64,000 nucleotides of DNA from Opitutales bacterium. Lineage in GTDB: Bacteria; Verrucomicrobiota; Verrucomicrobiia; Opitutales; Oceanipulchritudinaceae. The notes beneath the pieces were generated by a model. That model saw nothing but the letters and a program-made list of their open reading frames with translations. It did no database searches and had not been told where the DNA came from. This document shows positions 22,115-31,709 of the stretch, one piece after another; the stretch's first letter is position 1; each line of letters begins with the position of its first letter. The translations under genes were made by a program, and so were the position numbers. The DNA is taken from NCBI GenBank assembly GCA_020831525.1, contig JAFIGH010000008.1, positions 1-64,000 on the forward strand. The letters are read 5' to 3'.

Positions 22115-23039
22115 ACCAAAGCCCACCAATCAACACGCAAAGAATGAACACCGGCACCACGCCGTCAACCACACCGCGCCCGCCGAGCCAGAAGACCCCC
22201 GCTTCGCTCTCCAGCGAAACGCTCTTTGCCCACGTTTGCCGAACCACCACCCAGCCGGCGTGCAGCCCCACACACGCCATCAATCCGCCCGTGCGCACGA
22301 AGAGAAGATTCAACGCCACCCCCGCCAAAAACAGATTTACAAACGGAAAGAACTCAAACGTATAAACCACCGCGAGAAACGACTGCCACGCCACCGCAAA
22401 ACCCGACCACCACTGCAACTCCGCCTCCGGGTCGAACGACACTCCTTTGAAGTGTACCGCCGCGAACACCAGTGCCGAAAGCACGACCGCCGCCGCCGGG
22501 CGCACCGCCGTGTAGAACATGCGGAACACCATTCCGCGGAAAATCGCTTCCTCCAGAAATCCAACCGCAAGCGCGGTCGCCAAAGCCCCCGTCACGGTCC
22601 GCGCCAACCGGTCCGGTCCCGCACCCGCCGCCCACTCCGGTCCCAGAAAAATCCACTGCAATCCCGTCATCGCCGCGAGCATCGCCGCGCCGACGCCAAA
22701 CCAGCACATGAACTCCACCGCACCGCGCCGGTCCCACACAAAGCCAAACCGTCCCCAGAGCCGGCAGTACCCGATCAGCCATAGCGTCGCCCCCAGCGCG
22801 AACAGCAGTCGCACCCGGTCCACATACACATCCAGCTGCTTCCCCGCCAGATAGTGCAGCAGCGTACCTGCCTCCGCGCCCGCCCCCAGCCAAATCACAC
22901 CCGCGTACAACGGCGGCGCCACCACCGCCCCGACCGCAAACGCCGCGGCAAACAACAACGCGAACCACCCCACCCCGTGCCAGTCAAACCGGTCCGGAGG
23001 TGTCCCGAACAACAAGAACCGCTCGTCTCGCCCCGCCAT
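22074..23039 (-). CDS. CPBP-family intramembrane glutamic endopeptidase
   Basis: 321 residues with about eight hydrophobic helices. The CPBP/ABI signature is present: FLEEAIFRGMVFRMF (EExxxR) and later LSALVFAAVHF. The C-terminal histidine motif reads LMACVGLHAGWVVVRQTW. Substrate unknown; relatives process prenylated proteins or signalling peptides. The stop lies inside the comF reading frame. Confidence 0.85.
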   Translation of the reverse strand: MAGRDERFLLFGTPPDRFDWHGVGWFALLFAAAFAVGAVVAPPLYAGVIWLGAGAEAGTLLHYLAGKQLDVYVDRVRLLFALGATLWLIGYCRLWGRFGFVWDRRGAVEFMCWFGVGAAMLAAMTGLQWIFLGPEWAAGAGPDRLARTVTGALATALAVGFLEEAIFRGMVFRMFYTAVRPAAAVVLSALVFAAVHFKGVSFDPEAELQWWSGFAVAWQSFLAVVYTFEFFPFVNLFLAGVALNLLFVRTGGLMACVGLHAGWVVVRQTWAKSVSLESEAGVFWLGGRGVVDGVVPVFILCVLIGGLWYGFYRRNVESAGG

Positions 23040-23318
23040 TGTCTCTCTCGCGAACCATAATCACCCCGCCCTGGCAACGCCGATTCCACGACTCGGAAAA
23101 ATATCCGCCATCCCGACTGAGACGAACGACCCGCACTCTCCCCGGCAAGCGGTTGCCGTCAGCGAGGAGATGGCTCACGGCATAATGATAATCTGCCGAC
23201 TTCTCGGGATTCCACCTAAATCGTCTCTTTATTTAAACAAGGGAATCTTTCAAGAATTTGATTTATCTCTGAGATTTAGGATTATTTTGGCCAGGAGGGC
23301 CATTGCGGGTGCGGCGGA
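23040..23318. other. AT-rich intergenic region
   Basis: 279 bp between the propeller gene (stop side) and the CPBP gene (start side). The part from about 23205 to 23290 is strikingly AT-rich for this genome and contains CCTAAATC (near 23214) and its complement GATTTAGG (near 23273), a possible weak stop for the propeller operon. No ORF or RNA gene is recognised. Confidence 0.4.
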
Positions 23319-25502
23319 CTACATCCGGAAGCGGTGTGTGTGGACGGCGGAGCGACCGGCTTCGTCGACAACTTCGAGGAGGAGAGTGTGGTTGCCGGCG
23401 GGGAGGTCGTCGAGGCGGATGGTGAAATCGTGTTCGCGAGAATCGAAGAGTCCTCCCTCGGGCCGGACGTGGGTGTGGGGTCCGCCGTTGAGGGACCAGC
23501 GGGCGTCGCGGAGGACGCTCCATTCGTCGGCGGCACGGAAACGAAAAGTGGCTTCGCCGTCGGATACGGTCTCGTCGCGCAGGGAGATGCGCGGGGGCGA
23601 ATTGTCGACGATGACGTAGTCGGAGACGCGGGTGCCTTCGAGAGCTTCGGCGGGCTCGTTGTCCGGGCGGTCGGAGGCGCGCACGCGGAAGCGGTAGAAG
23701 CCCTCATCAAGACCCTTGACGTTCCATGCGAAGAGGGGCTCCTCCAGCCTGTCGGCGATCTTGATCCATGCGTCGTCATCGGCCCGCTGCATCTCAACGG
23801 CAAACTCCATGCGGTCGTTGTTCGGGTCGGCGGGCCGCCAGACGAGGGTGAGGAACCCGTCTTCGGCGAAGCGGCGCAACCGCGCGCGCTGGCGCTGCGC
23901 GCCTTCAAGCCGGTCGCGCCCGCCTGCGCTGAAAGCCATATCGAACTCGAAATTGGGGCCGTTGGCAGTCTGGACATCGAGTTCAAAGCCGCCGTGGACG
24001 ACGGCGAGGTCGGCGATGTGGGGGGCGACATTGGGCAACTGATAGAACCCGCGCACACGGCGCACGGCGCCCTCGCTCTCCGGATCGAGTTCGATGCGAT
24101 ACTGGAGGTAACGGGCGGCAGGCAGATCGGTGGAGACAAGCGCGCGCATCGCCCCGTCGGACCATTCGGTCTCGCGCCAACCGGTCCATGTGGCGTCGGG
24201 ACGGCGGGTATTTCCGGCACGGACTTCGACTTTGGCGAGGGGCGCGCCCTCCTTGAGGATCTCCATATTGCCCCAACGGGCGACCTGTCCCCCGTCGTGA
24301 ACGCGGGAGGTGAAGAAGGAGGTTTCGGAGCCCACGCCGCCGAGGCGGTAGAGCGCGGCGGGATTGCTCGTGACGACGAGGAGGCCGTCGTCCTCCGGAT
24401 CCTCGAGGATGAGGCTGATCTCGCCGCCACGCTCGAACTGTTGAACGAGGCTCCACTGGTTGCGACTTTCAAATCCGTAGATGCGGCCGCGGGTGTTCAT
24501 GCCGACGAGCCAGTAGTCGTCGCCAAACCCGTGCAGGGAGAACATGCCGGACCGCCGCGCCTGCCAAATCGGCCGCACGAAGCCGTTCTCGTCGATTTCG
24601 TAGAGCATGCCTCGCCCCCGCGCGCGTCGCGGACCGCCGTCGGCGTCTCCGTCGGAAGCTCCCTCGCCGGCAACGACGAGCGGCGGCAGAAAGCCGTCGT
24701 CGGCGTCGTCGGCATCACGGGAGGAACCGCCCCGCTCCTCGCCGGAAAACGTGGAAAAAACAAGCTGACCGTTGGGGTGGCGGGCAATGGCTTTGATCTC
24801 GCGCTCATTCGCGTTGAAGGCGGCGAAGGCCTCGTCCTTTCCGTCGATACGGTAGAGAATCCCGTCGGGGCTGGAGCCAGCCCACCACAGGCCGTCCGCA
24901 TCGGGATAGAGCGTCGTGAGGTGGTCAGTGCGGGCCGAAAACCAAGTCTCCGCCTCGGGCGGCGAACCATCGTCGAGCGGTATGCGCAGCAGGCGGGCAG
25001 GCATGCCGGTGGCCACCCAGAGGGCGCCATCGCGCACATGCATGTCCCACAAATAGGCCGGATCGGGGTCGAAAAAGATCTGCGGCAGCCCCCCGTCGGC
25101 GGGAAGCCGGTAGATCGCGCCGCCCGGCGACGTGCCGACATAGGTGTTGCCCTCGCCGTCGACGGCGAGCGCGCGGGCGAGCACTTGATCGGGCCGGAAG
25201 ATCGTCTCCACCCCGCCCTCGCGGTCAACGCGCAGGACACGCCCGCGGTTGCCCGTGCCGAGAATGAGGCGGCCGTCGGGATCGAAGGCGGCGGCCCAGA
25301 CAATCGGCTCGTCGATGACAGTGAGAAGAGAAACTCCCGGCGCGCTCTCGAGGCGGCCGTCGTTTCCGAGCGAGATATCCCTCATCTCGCCTTCGTTGAA
25401 GCTGGAAAAGCCCTCATCGACAAACTCGCTCGTGCGCACGCCGTGCAGGGAACCAAGCGCGGACACAGCGAGGCCCGCGACAATCAATGGAAGTCGTATC
25501 AT
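23319..25502 (-). CDS. Secreted beta-propeller protein with a C-terminal Ig/FnIII-like region
   Basis: 727 residues with a short signal (RLPLIVAGLAVSALGSLHG). Residues 60-400 contain repeated blades (AAAFDPDGRLILGTGNRGRV; ALAVDGEGNTYVGTSPGGAI; LYPDADGLWWAGSSPDGILY) of a seven-bladed NHL/WD-like propeller. An acidic low-complexity loop (DADDADDG) interrupts one blade. Residues 450-727 look like discoidin/Ig-type beta domains ending in VVDEAGRSAVHTHRF. No catalytic motif is seen. It follows the S55 peptidase gene by 12 bp. Confidence 0.75.
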   Translation of the reverse strand: MIRLPLIVAGLAVSALGSLHGVRTSEFVDEGFSSFNEGEMRDISLGNDGRLESAPGVSLLTVIDEPIVWAAAFDPDGRLILGTGNRGRVLRVDREGGVETIFRPDQVLARALAVDGEGNTYVGTSPGGAIYRLPADGGLPQIFFDPDPAYLWDMHVRDGALWVATGMPARLLRIPLDDGSPPEAETWFSARTDHLTTLYPDADGLWWAGSSPDGILYRIDGKDEAFAAFNANEREIKAIARHPNGQLVFSTFSGEERGGSSRDADDADDGFLPPLVVAGEGASDGDADGGPRRARGRGMLYEIDENGFVRPIWQARRSGMFSLHGFGDDYWLVGMNTRGRIYGFESRNQWSLVQQFERGGEISLILEDPEDDGLLVVTSNPAALYRLGGVGSETSFFTSRVHDGGQVARWGNMEILKEGAPLAKVEVRAGNTRRPDATWTGWRETEWSDGAMRALVSTDLPAARYLQYRIELDPESEGAVRRVRGFYQLPNVAPHIADLAVVHGGFELDVQTANGPNFEFDMAFSAGGRDRLEGAQRQRARLRRFAEDGFLTLVWRPADPNNDRMEFAVEMQRADDDAWIKIADRLEEPLFAWNVKGLDEGFYRFRVRASDRPDNEPAEALEGTRVSDYVIVDNSPPRISLRDETVSDGEATFRFRAADEWSVLRDARWSLNGGPHTHVRPEGGLFDSREHDFTIRLDDLPAGNHTLLLEVVDEAGRSAVHTHRFRM

Positions 25503-25514
25503 AAAAAACCGGAA

Positions 25515-27320
25515 CTAGGGTTGGAGGGTAAACGAGAGGCGGAAGTGGCCGGAGAACGGTCCGGTCGTGGGCACCACGCCTTCCCAAACAATGCGCTCGC
25601 GCACGCTCTCGCGCGGGAAATGGGTTGTGTCACTTAGCATCTGCGCCGCGACGGAGGGCGGCAGGCTCTCAATACGCTGCCCACCGACCTGAATTCCTTC
25701 CGAGGGCCGCAGGAGCAGTACATAAGCGGCGTCCGAGGGACGGCGATTGCGCCATTGCGCGGCGATGTCGGCGGGGGTCTCGGCCATGGCGCTGCGGTAA
25801 CCGGAGGCGGCGTCGGCGCGGGTGGAGTCGGCCACTAAGACGACAAACCGGTCGCCCGGCGCGGCATCCTCCGGCAGCGGAACCCGAATCCGCTCGGAAC
25901 GCTGATCGCCCCGGAAACGCTCGAGCATCACGGAAAGTTCGATCCCGCCCTGCCGGGCCGACACATTCTCCTGCAGGAGGCGGACCTCGCGCAGGCGGTT
26001 GACGGCAAGGGAATCGACCTTTTCCAGCTCGAGATCGATGCCTTTCACACGTGCCTCCTCCCGTGGATTCTCCATAAGCCGGCGCAACTCCGACCGGAGG
26101 GCTACCGCCAGCCCGAAGATGGCCCCCGAGCCGGAGGCAACATCGTCGAAAGTGATCGGATCGAGCCCGTCGACATCGATACGGCCGGAAAGGCGGATGG
26201 TCTGCTCATCCCCCGAATCGAGCACGCGCGTGGCCGATTGAAAGGCCGCCATGGCGACGAGCTGCGGGAGGACCTGGCGGTGCCCGAGCATCTCGGCGTT
26301 GTAGAGGCGCTCAACCCCGCCCTCGCCCACGGCGTGGATGCGGAAGGGCACCATCTCCGGCAGCGGACCCACCTTGCCCGCTACTCCGGTAAGGCGGTCC
26401 TGGAAAATCGTGCCGACGACCGGCCCCAGCTTCGACAGCTTGAAGGAGAGCTGCATATTGCGGATGATCGTCACAATTTCGGCGCCCGCCATGGGCACTT
26501 CCACCCCGCCCCACTGCTGAAAGGCGTGGCCGAAGCCGAGGATGCGTTCGCCGTCGGCCCATGTGATCGTGCCGGTGGAGGCGGCGGAGAAATCGCCGTG
26601 CATGAGCACGGCCGCCACCGGAGCACCGGGAACGAGCGGGAAATCCGCCGCCGCTCCGGCGGAAACCCCTCCGGTCCCGCCCTGCAGGAGGTCGAACCCG
26701 GCCTCGGTCCAGTCGTCGCGGAAGGCTGCCACGACCTCCGGGGAAAAGCCCGACAAGGCGAGCGGCGTCGGGAGTTGCCGCATCCAGCCATCGCCGAGTT
26801 CCGCCGCGCCGGAGAGCCTGCGCGGCTCCCCGGAAGCGGCGGAACGGCCCGTCCGCTCGTCGGCGCCGGCCCACCGCACCCGGGCCGAGCCAAAGTCGCG
26901 CTCGGGCGGCGCAAGCGGATAGCGGTCGATGATCTCCAGCATTTGCTCAATCGGTGTAATGCCGATGATCGCCTGCTCCTTGGGCCAGATGTAGCCATAG
27001 GAATAGGCTCCGATGAGTTTGCCGTCGATGTAGACCGGGCTGCCGCTCATGCCTGCGACGGGGCCGCTGAGTTTGTTCTCCGAGTCGAGGGCGCGCGCGA
27101 GGATGGACGTGCGCCCCGGCCCGAGGCCATTGGGCATCGTGCCGATGATCTCGAGGTCGAAGGTCTCGATCGTCGATCCGGACACAACCGTATGCCACAC
27201 GCCCTTCATCCCCGGCTCGACGGCGTCGAGGGGTAGGATTTCGGGCGCTGGGGCGGCCCATCCGCGCCCGGCGGCGAGAATGCCGACGATCACGGGGAGA
27301 AATATGCGGCGGATTTTCAT
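25515..27320 (-). CDS. Secreted SpoIVB-type (S55) serine peptidase family protein
   Basis: 601 residues from the ATG at 27320. A longer frame from a GTG at 27401 adds 27 unlikely residues. Signal peptide: FLPVIVGILAAGRGWA. The N-terminal third holds the S55 signature: PGMKGVWHTVVSG, then SGPVAGMSGSPVYIDGK with the catalytic serine in GMSGSP. The remaining 400 residues are unassigned. S55 peptidases are best known from Bacillus sporulation, but many non-sporulating bacteria carry the domain in envelope proteins. It is the first gene of an operon with the propeller protein. Confidence 0.82.
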   Translation of the reverse strand: MKIRRIFLPVIVGILAAGRGWAAPAPEILPLDAVEPGMKGVWHTVVSGSTIETFDLEIIGTMPNGLGPGRTSILARALDSENKLSGPVAGMSGSPVYIDGKLIGAYSYGYIWPKEQAIIGITPIEQMLEIIDRYPLAPPERDFGSARVRWAGADERTGRSAASGEPRRLSGAAELGDGWMRQLPTPLALSGFSPEVVAAFRDDWTEAGFDLLQGGTGGVSAGAAADFPLVPGAPVAAVLMHGDFSAASTGTITWADGERILGFGHAFQQWGGVEVPMAGAEIVTIIRNMQLSFKLSKLGPVVGTIFQDRLTGVAGKVGPLPEMVPFRIHAVGEGGVERLYNAEMLGHRQVLPQLVAMAAFQSATRVLDSGDEQTIRLSGRIDVDGLDPITFDDVASGSGAIFGLAVALRSELRRLMENPREEARVKGIDLELEKVDSLAVNRLREVRLLQENVSARQGGIELSVMLERFRGDQRSERIRVPLPEDAAPGDRFVVLVADSTRADAASGYRSAMAETPADIAAQWRNRRPSDAAYVLLLRPSEGIQVGGQRIESLPPSVAAQMLSDTTHFPRESVRERIVWEGVVPTTGPFSGHFRLSFTLQP

Positions 27321-27425
27321 ATAGCGGGATGGATGATGCGGGAAATTGCGCCCTCCCACAGCGGAAAACGTGCCGGACGGAGCCCGAAGACGGGCGTCCA
27401 CCCCACACGTGCTGAAGGGAACAGG

Positions 27426-28235
27426 CTAAACATTAGACGAAGGATTGCGGAAACGCTTCAATATAAAATCGGCGACCGGTCCCTGCCAGCGCCGGGGCAG
27501 GCGGCAGGCCAACGCCGACGACACTTTATTGAGGACACCCGGCACCACCACGGCACGGTTGCGGGCGACACCCCGCAAGCCGAGGCGCGCGACCGCTCCG
27601 GCATCCGCCATGCCGACGCCGGGCGGTGCGTCGCCCATCTGAGCGGCCGAAAAAAAGTCGGTGCGTGTGGGCCCGGGGCACAGCACCGTCACACCGATCC
27701 CTGCACCGCGAAGGTCCTCCCGCAAGGCGAGTCCCCACTGGAGAACAAACGCCTTCGAAGCACCGTAGGTGGCCAGCCACGGGGTCGGCTGCCACGCCGC
27801 TGTCGACGCCACGAGCAGAACCGCGCCCTCGCGCTCCCGCAGCGGCCCCATGAGGCGGGCGGTGAGATCAACGACAGAGCGGACGTTCACGTCGAGGAGA
27901 CGCGTCTGTTTTCCGCCGTCAATATCCGGAAACCGACCGTAGGCCCCGAATCCGCTGTTGAGGATGACAAGGAGTTTGCCCGGCGGCGCGGAGGCGACGT
28001 CGCGCCGGACAGCTTCGGCGGCGGCGGCCAGCGCACCGGCGTCCGCGAGGTCGCAGGGATGGTGTCGGAGCCGCCCGTCCAAAGAATCGTTCGGTTCGCG
28101 CCGCGAAAGGTTGCAAACCACACGGAAAGACTCTACCGTCCCCATCAGTCTTAAAAGAGACTCGCCTATGCCGGAGGAGCCGCCAGTCACCACAGCACAC
28201 GAAAAGAGTGAGAGGGATTTGCTGAATTCGTCCAC
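27426..28235 (-). CDS. Short-chain dehydrogenase/reductase (SDR)
   Basis: 269 residues. Cofactor motif TGGSSGIGES near residue 17, NSGFGAYGRF (equivalent to NNAG), and the catalytic set Ser/Tyr/Lys in VASTAAWQPTPWLATYGASKAF (YxxxK). CPGPTRTDFF is typical of classical SDRs. NADP preference is likely from the SRREP segment after beta-2. Substrate unknown; no partner gene. Confidence 0.87.
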   Translation of the reverse strand: MDEFSKSLSLFSCAVVTGGSSGIGESLLRLMGTVESFRVVCNLSRREPNDSLDGRLRHHPCDLADAGALAAAAEAVRRDVASAPPGKLLVILNSGFGAYGRFPDIDGGKQTRLLDVNVRSVVDLTARLMGPLREREGAVLLVASTAAWQPTPWLATYGASKAFVLQWGLALREDLRGAGIGVTVLCPGPTRTDFFSAAQMGDAPPGVGMADAGAVARLGLRGVARNRAVVVPGVLNKVSSALACRLPRRWQGPVADFILKRFRNPSSNV

Positions 28236-28459
28236 GTCCTGCTATCCTCCGGTATATCCATTCGTCACGCAACCCAACCGACGATTACGTGGTTACCCAC
28301 CTTGTACCATTTTCTGACGGGTCCCTGGGCGCGCGCCGGTTCGCGCGGCAAACCTGTCCAAACGGATGCTCCGGGGGAAAGCGAAGGGCCTCGATGCCCC
28401 AGCATGCCCCCGGTCGGCTCCCAAGACAAACACAAGAAACACAGATAGGACAACATCCC

Positions 28460-28834
28460 ATGAAAGATAGAACGAGTGATATCATCATCTCCGGACACAA
28501 CCTCGAACTCACGGAAGCGATTAAATCCGTCGCCCGCGAAAAAGCGTTGAAACTGTTTGAGCATGAAGGACATATCATTCGATTCCGACTTGAGCTGGAA
28601 TACACTCCGAACGTCTCGAAGGAGCGCGAGTTCATCGCCAAAGGACACATTGAGATCCGCGGCAAACCACTCATCTCCTCGGCTGAGACCGAAGACCTTT
28701 ACAAGTCAATCGATCAGTTAATGGTAAAACTCGACCGCATGCTGCGGCGCCGCTCGCGGCTCTTCCGCATCAAGCGCCGCCACCCGCACAACGTTGAGAT
28801 TCCGGCGGAAATTCCCAAGGTGAAGACAGCCTGA
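28460..28834 (+). CDS. hpf: Ribosome hibernation promoting factor, short type
   Basis: 124 residues from the ATG at 28460, preceded by AGGA at 28447-28450. MKDRTSDIIISGHNLELTEA, EREFIAKGHIEIRGK and DLYKSIDQLMVKLDR match the HPF/RaiA fold (beta-alpha-beta3-alpha). A basic C-terminal tail (RRRSRLFRIKRRHPHNVEI) extends slightly past the domain, but the dimerisation domain of long HPF is missing. It binds the 30S decoding region in stationary phase. A strong terminator follows. Confidence 0.92.
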   Translation: MKDRTSDIIISGHNLELTEAIKSVAREKALKLFEHEGHIIRFRLELEYTPNVSKEREFIAKGHIEIRGKPLISSAETEDLYKSIDQLMVKLDRMLRRRSRLFRIKRRHPHNVEIPAEIPKVKTA

Positions 28835-28897
28835 CGGGCGGATTCCCCCGGCAAGCCGGCCGCTTCATTCCGGCCTCCCTATTGCATCCCTTTCTCC

Positions 28898-28924
28898 AGC
28901 CCGGCGCCCGCGCCGGGCTTTTTT
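28898..28924 (+). terminator. Rho-independent terminator of hpf
   Basis: AGCCCGGC and GCCGGGCT arms flank a 6-nt loop and are directly followed by a run of T residues to 28924. It lies 63 bp after the hpf stop. Confidence 0.9.
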
Positions 28925-29257
28925 CTGGCATGGTGCCGTCAGGCTTCATTGCCGCCGCTACGCCAACCACGGGCGGCACGGCACACCACTCCATACCCGT
29001 CCCCGCTACCCCCATTTGCGCTTGGACCCGTCCGGTATCGCTGAACTGGCGGAAACGTTTCGCGGGCTGGCCTCTCCGCCGCCGCCGGGCGCCTCACCGC
29101 AGCGGCGGCGCACGGGGACAGAAGGAGAGGGAGAAGGAGAAGGAGAAGGAGAGGGAGACGAGACGTTCACCGTAAAACACGCGGGTGCCTGCCCGGACCG
29201 GAAAGGTGCTTGGCAGAGCGGTTGACGGCTGCGGGGGCGGGCTGTTGGGATAGGGGG
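28925..29257. other. Gene-free spacer with a GAGAAG microsatellite
   Basis: Between hpf's terminator and the Smr gene. At 29120-29160 lies a purine-only tract built of GGAGAA/GGAGAG hexamers. Open frames across it (EGEGEGEGE or its complement) are low-complexity and are not called. The remainder shows nothing recognisable apart from AGGGGG before the Smr ATG. Confidence 0.6.
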
Positions 29258-29557
29258 ATGGAAGAGACGGAATATCCGGTGGACGGGACGCTGGACCTGC
29301 ACATGTTCCGGCCGAAGGAGTGCGCGGAGGCGGTGGAGGCGTATCTGGAGGCCTGCGCCGAGGCGGGGATCCTCGACGTGCGGATCATTCACGGGAAGGG
29401 CATCGGCACGCTGCGGGAGCAGGTGCGGGCGCAGTTGGAGCGCCATCCCGGGGTGGCGGACTTCACGATCGGCACCGGCGGCAACTGGGGGGCGTCGACG
29501 GTCCGCCTACGTCCGCTCCCGTGGGACATCGGACGGCGGGAGTTGAAAGCTCGTTGA
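29258..29557 (+). CDS. Stand-alone Smr-domain protein
   Basis: 99 residues from the ATG at 29258, with AGGGGG just upstream. The Smr signature is complete: TLDLHMFRPKECAEAVEAYL and IIHGKGIGTLREQV (HGxGxGxLR). Smr domains cut branched DNA or RNA when fused to MutS2, or cleave mRNA at stalled ribosomes. This short form has no MutS part. The wxxGG-like end (GTGGNWGASTVRLRP) closes the domain. Confidence 0.88.
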   Translation: MEETEYPVDGTLDLHMFRPKECAEAVEAYLEACAEAGILDVRIIHGKGIGTLREQVRAQLERHPGVADFTIGTGGNWGASTVRLRPLPWDIGRRELKAR

Positions 29558-29675
29558 AGGCGGCAGAACCACGTCGGCACATCGCGTGGCAACGGTTCCC
29601 TTTCGCGGCCGCGCGAAATTTCGTTGCCTTGCGCGGGGGTGTCGCCCATTCGTCCGTGCTTCTGTTTCTTGCGTG

Positions 29676-29692
29676 GGACCCGCAGCGGGTCC
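29676..29692. other. Hairpin in the moxR 5' region
   Basis: GGACCC and GGGTCC arms around 5 nt, 18 bp before the moxR ATG. Possibly a translational control element; no ribosome-binding site is visible between it and the start. Confidence 0.3.
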
Positions 29693-29710
29693 GAACGACA
29701 AAACTCTGAT

Positions 29711-30709
29711 ATGGCAGACACACTCGACCTACAAAGTCTCACCGAAAAGATCAAAGCCGCCGCGGCATGGATTCCGGAACTCCAGGAGGAGATCGGCAAG
29801 GTGGTCATCGGGCAGCGTTATCTCGTCGACCGGCTGATCATCGGCCTGCTGGCGAACGGTCACGTGCTCCTCGAGGGCGTGCCGGGACTGGCGAAAACGC
29901 TTTCCGTGCGCACCCTCGCCTCGGCCATCCGGGCGGACTTCGCGCGGCTGCAGTTCACGCCCGACCTCCTGCCGGCCGACATCATCGGCACGCTGATATA
30001 CAATCCGAAAACAGGCGAATTCACAACCAAGACAGGTCCGGTATTCGCCAACATCGTCCTTGCCGACGAAATCAACCGCGCCCCGGCGAAGGTGCAGAGC
30101 GCGCTGCTCGAAGCGATGCAGGAGCGCCAGGTGACGATCGGCGATACGACCTTTCCGCTGCCGCACCCGTTTCTTGTTCTCGCGACAGAGAATCCGATCG
30201 ACCAAGAGGGCACCTACCCGCTGCCCGAGGCGCAGGTCGACCGCTTCATGATGAAGCTGAAGATCGGCTATCCCTCGCGCGAGGAGGAGCGCGGCATCCT
30301 CGACCGCATGGCGGTGACGACGGCGGTCCCCGAGGCGCAACCGGTCGTCGACATCGGCAAAATCACGGAAGCGCGCGCCCTTGTGAACGAGGTCTACGTC
30401 GACCCCAAGGTGAAAGACTACATCGTCGAAATCGTCCACACGACGCGGGAACCGGAAGAGCACGGCCTCGACGAACTGCGCGACTTCATCCAGTTCGGGG
30501 CGAGCCCGCGCGCGACCATCGCGCTGACGCTGACGGCGAAAGCGTGGGCCTTTATGAACGGCCGCGGCTACGTGACGCCGCAGGACGTCAAAACGATGGG
30601 CATGGACGTCCTGCGCCACCGCATCATCCTCACCTACGAAGCGGAGGCCGAGGAAAAGAGCAGCGAGGACATCCTCAAGCGAATCTTCGACACCCTGCCC
30701 GTGCCGTAA
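29711..30709 (+). CDS. moxR: MoxR-family AAA+ ATPase
   Basis: 332 residues. Walker A GVPGLAKT at 56-63; Walker B IVLADEIN at 115-122; sensor ATENPIDQEGTYPLPEAQVDR. MoxR ATPases act as chaperones for partners with VWA domains. It begins the Bat cluster: DUF58, DUF4381, two VWA proteins, BatD and BatE follow on the same strand with short gaps or overlaps. Confidence 0.95.
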   Translation: MADTLDLQSLTEKIKAAAAWIPELQEEIGKVVIGQRYLVDRLIIGLLANGHVLLEGVPGLAKTLSVRTLASAIRADFARLQFTPDLLPADIIGTLIYNPKTGEFTTKTGPVFANIVLADEINRAPAKVQSALLEAMQERQVTIGDTTFPLPHPFLVLATENPIDQEGTYPLPEAQVDRFMMKLKIGYPSREEERGILDRMAVTTAVPEAQPVVDIGKITEARALVNEVYVDPKVKDYIVEIVHTTREPEEHGLDELRDFIQFGASPRATIALTLTAKAWAFMNGRGYVTPQDVKTMGMDVLRHRIILTYEAEAEEKSSEDILKRIFDTLPVP

Positions 30710-30776
30710 ACCGCGCCCGGCGCGCGAACGGCCCGCAACCCCGGACCGCCTCCGCGCCCCGGCGCCTCTACCTTCC

Positions 30777-31709
30777 GTGTCCGATCAAGCCGAAAAGACG
30801 CGCGCGATTCTGCGCAAGGTCCGCCAAGTCGACATCCGCAGCCGCCGGTTTGTCGACAACGCCATGGTGGGCGCCTACCACTCCGTCTTCAAGGGGGCGG
30901 GCATCGATTTTGCGGAGGTGCGCGAGTACCAACACGGCGACGACGTCCGTTCCATCGACTGGAACGTCACGGCAAAGATGGACCGCCCGTTCCTCAAAGT
31001 ATACGAAGAGGAACGCGAGCTTTCCATCATGCTCGCCGTTGATGTCTCCGGTTCGAACGACTTCGGCTCGGGCACGACGAGCAAGCGCGAACTCGCCGCC
31101 GAACTGGCGAGCCTCCTCGCCGTCTCCGCCACGCGCAACAACGACAAAGTGGGGCTTCTCCTCTTCTCCGACCGCGTGGAAAAGTTCATTGCCCCGAAGA
31201 AGGGCCGCTCGCACGTGCTGCGCGTCATTCGCGAAATCCTCTTCCACGAACCGGCGGGGCGCGGCACGGAGATTCCCGGGGCCCTCCGCTACATGATGCG
31301 CCTCCTGCGCCGCCGTGCCGTCTGCTTCCTCATCAGCGACTTCCTCACCCCCGGCACACCCGTCCGCGCCGCCGTCGGCGCGGAGCGGCGCGATGAATTC
31401 CAGCGCGTCCTCACCTTGCTCAACCAACGCCACGACCTCATCGGCATCGAGCTGCACGACCCCCGCGAGGACACCCTGCCCAACGTGGGCATCATCGTCC
31501 TCGAAGATGCCGAGACAGGCCAGATCGTCGAAGTGGATACCGCCCGCCGGGAGATCCGCGAAAACTATGCCCGCGAAAACCGGGCGCGGCGCGCGCGTCT
31601 GGCGGAGACCTTCCGCCGCGGGGGCATCGACTTTATCCGTGTGACCACGGACAAACCCTACATCAACGCCGTGCGCGCGTTTTTCCGGCGGAGGGAGCGG
31701 AGGCGATGA
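30777..31709 (+). CDS. DUF58 protein with VWA-like MIDAS motif
   Basis: 310 residues from a GTG at 30777. The DUF58 hallmark EYQHGDDVRSIDWNVTAK lies near residues 50-70, followed by the MIDAS sequence DVSGSNDFGS and a VWA-like fold ending FFRRRERRR. In Bat clusters DUF58 proteins are thought to be MoxR clients at the membrane. The stop overlaps the next start (ATGA). Confidence 0.93.
   Translation: MSDQAEKTRAILRKVRQVDIRSRRFVDNAMVGAYHSVFKGAGIDFAEVREYQHGDDVRSIDWNVTAKMDRPFLKVYEEERELSIMLAVDVSGSNDFGSGTTSKRELAAELASLLAVSATRNNDKVGLLLFSDRVEKFIAPKKGRSHVLRVIREILFHEPAGRGTEIPGALRYMMRLLRRRAVCFLISDFLTPGTPVRAAVGAERRDEFQRVLTLLNQRHDLIGIELHDPREDTLPNVGIIVLEDAETGQIVEVDTARREIRENYARENRARRARLAETFRRGGIDFIRVTTDKPYINAVRAFFRRRERRR

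Noticed and set aside
29006-29225. ORFs with EGEGEGEGE or PSPSPSPSP repeats
   Set aside because: Pure translation of the GAGAAG microsatellite, with no start context or conserved flank.
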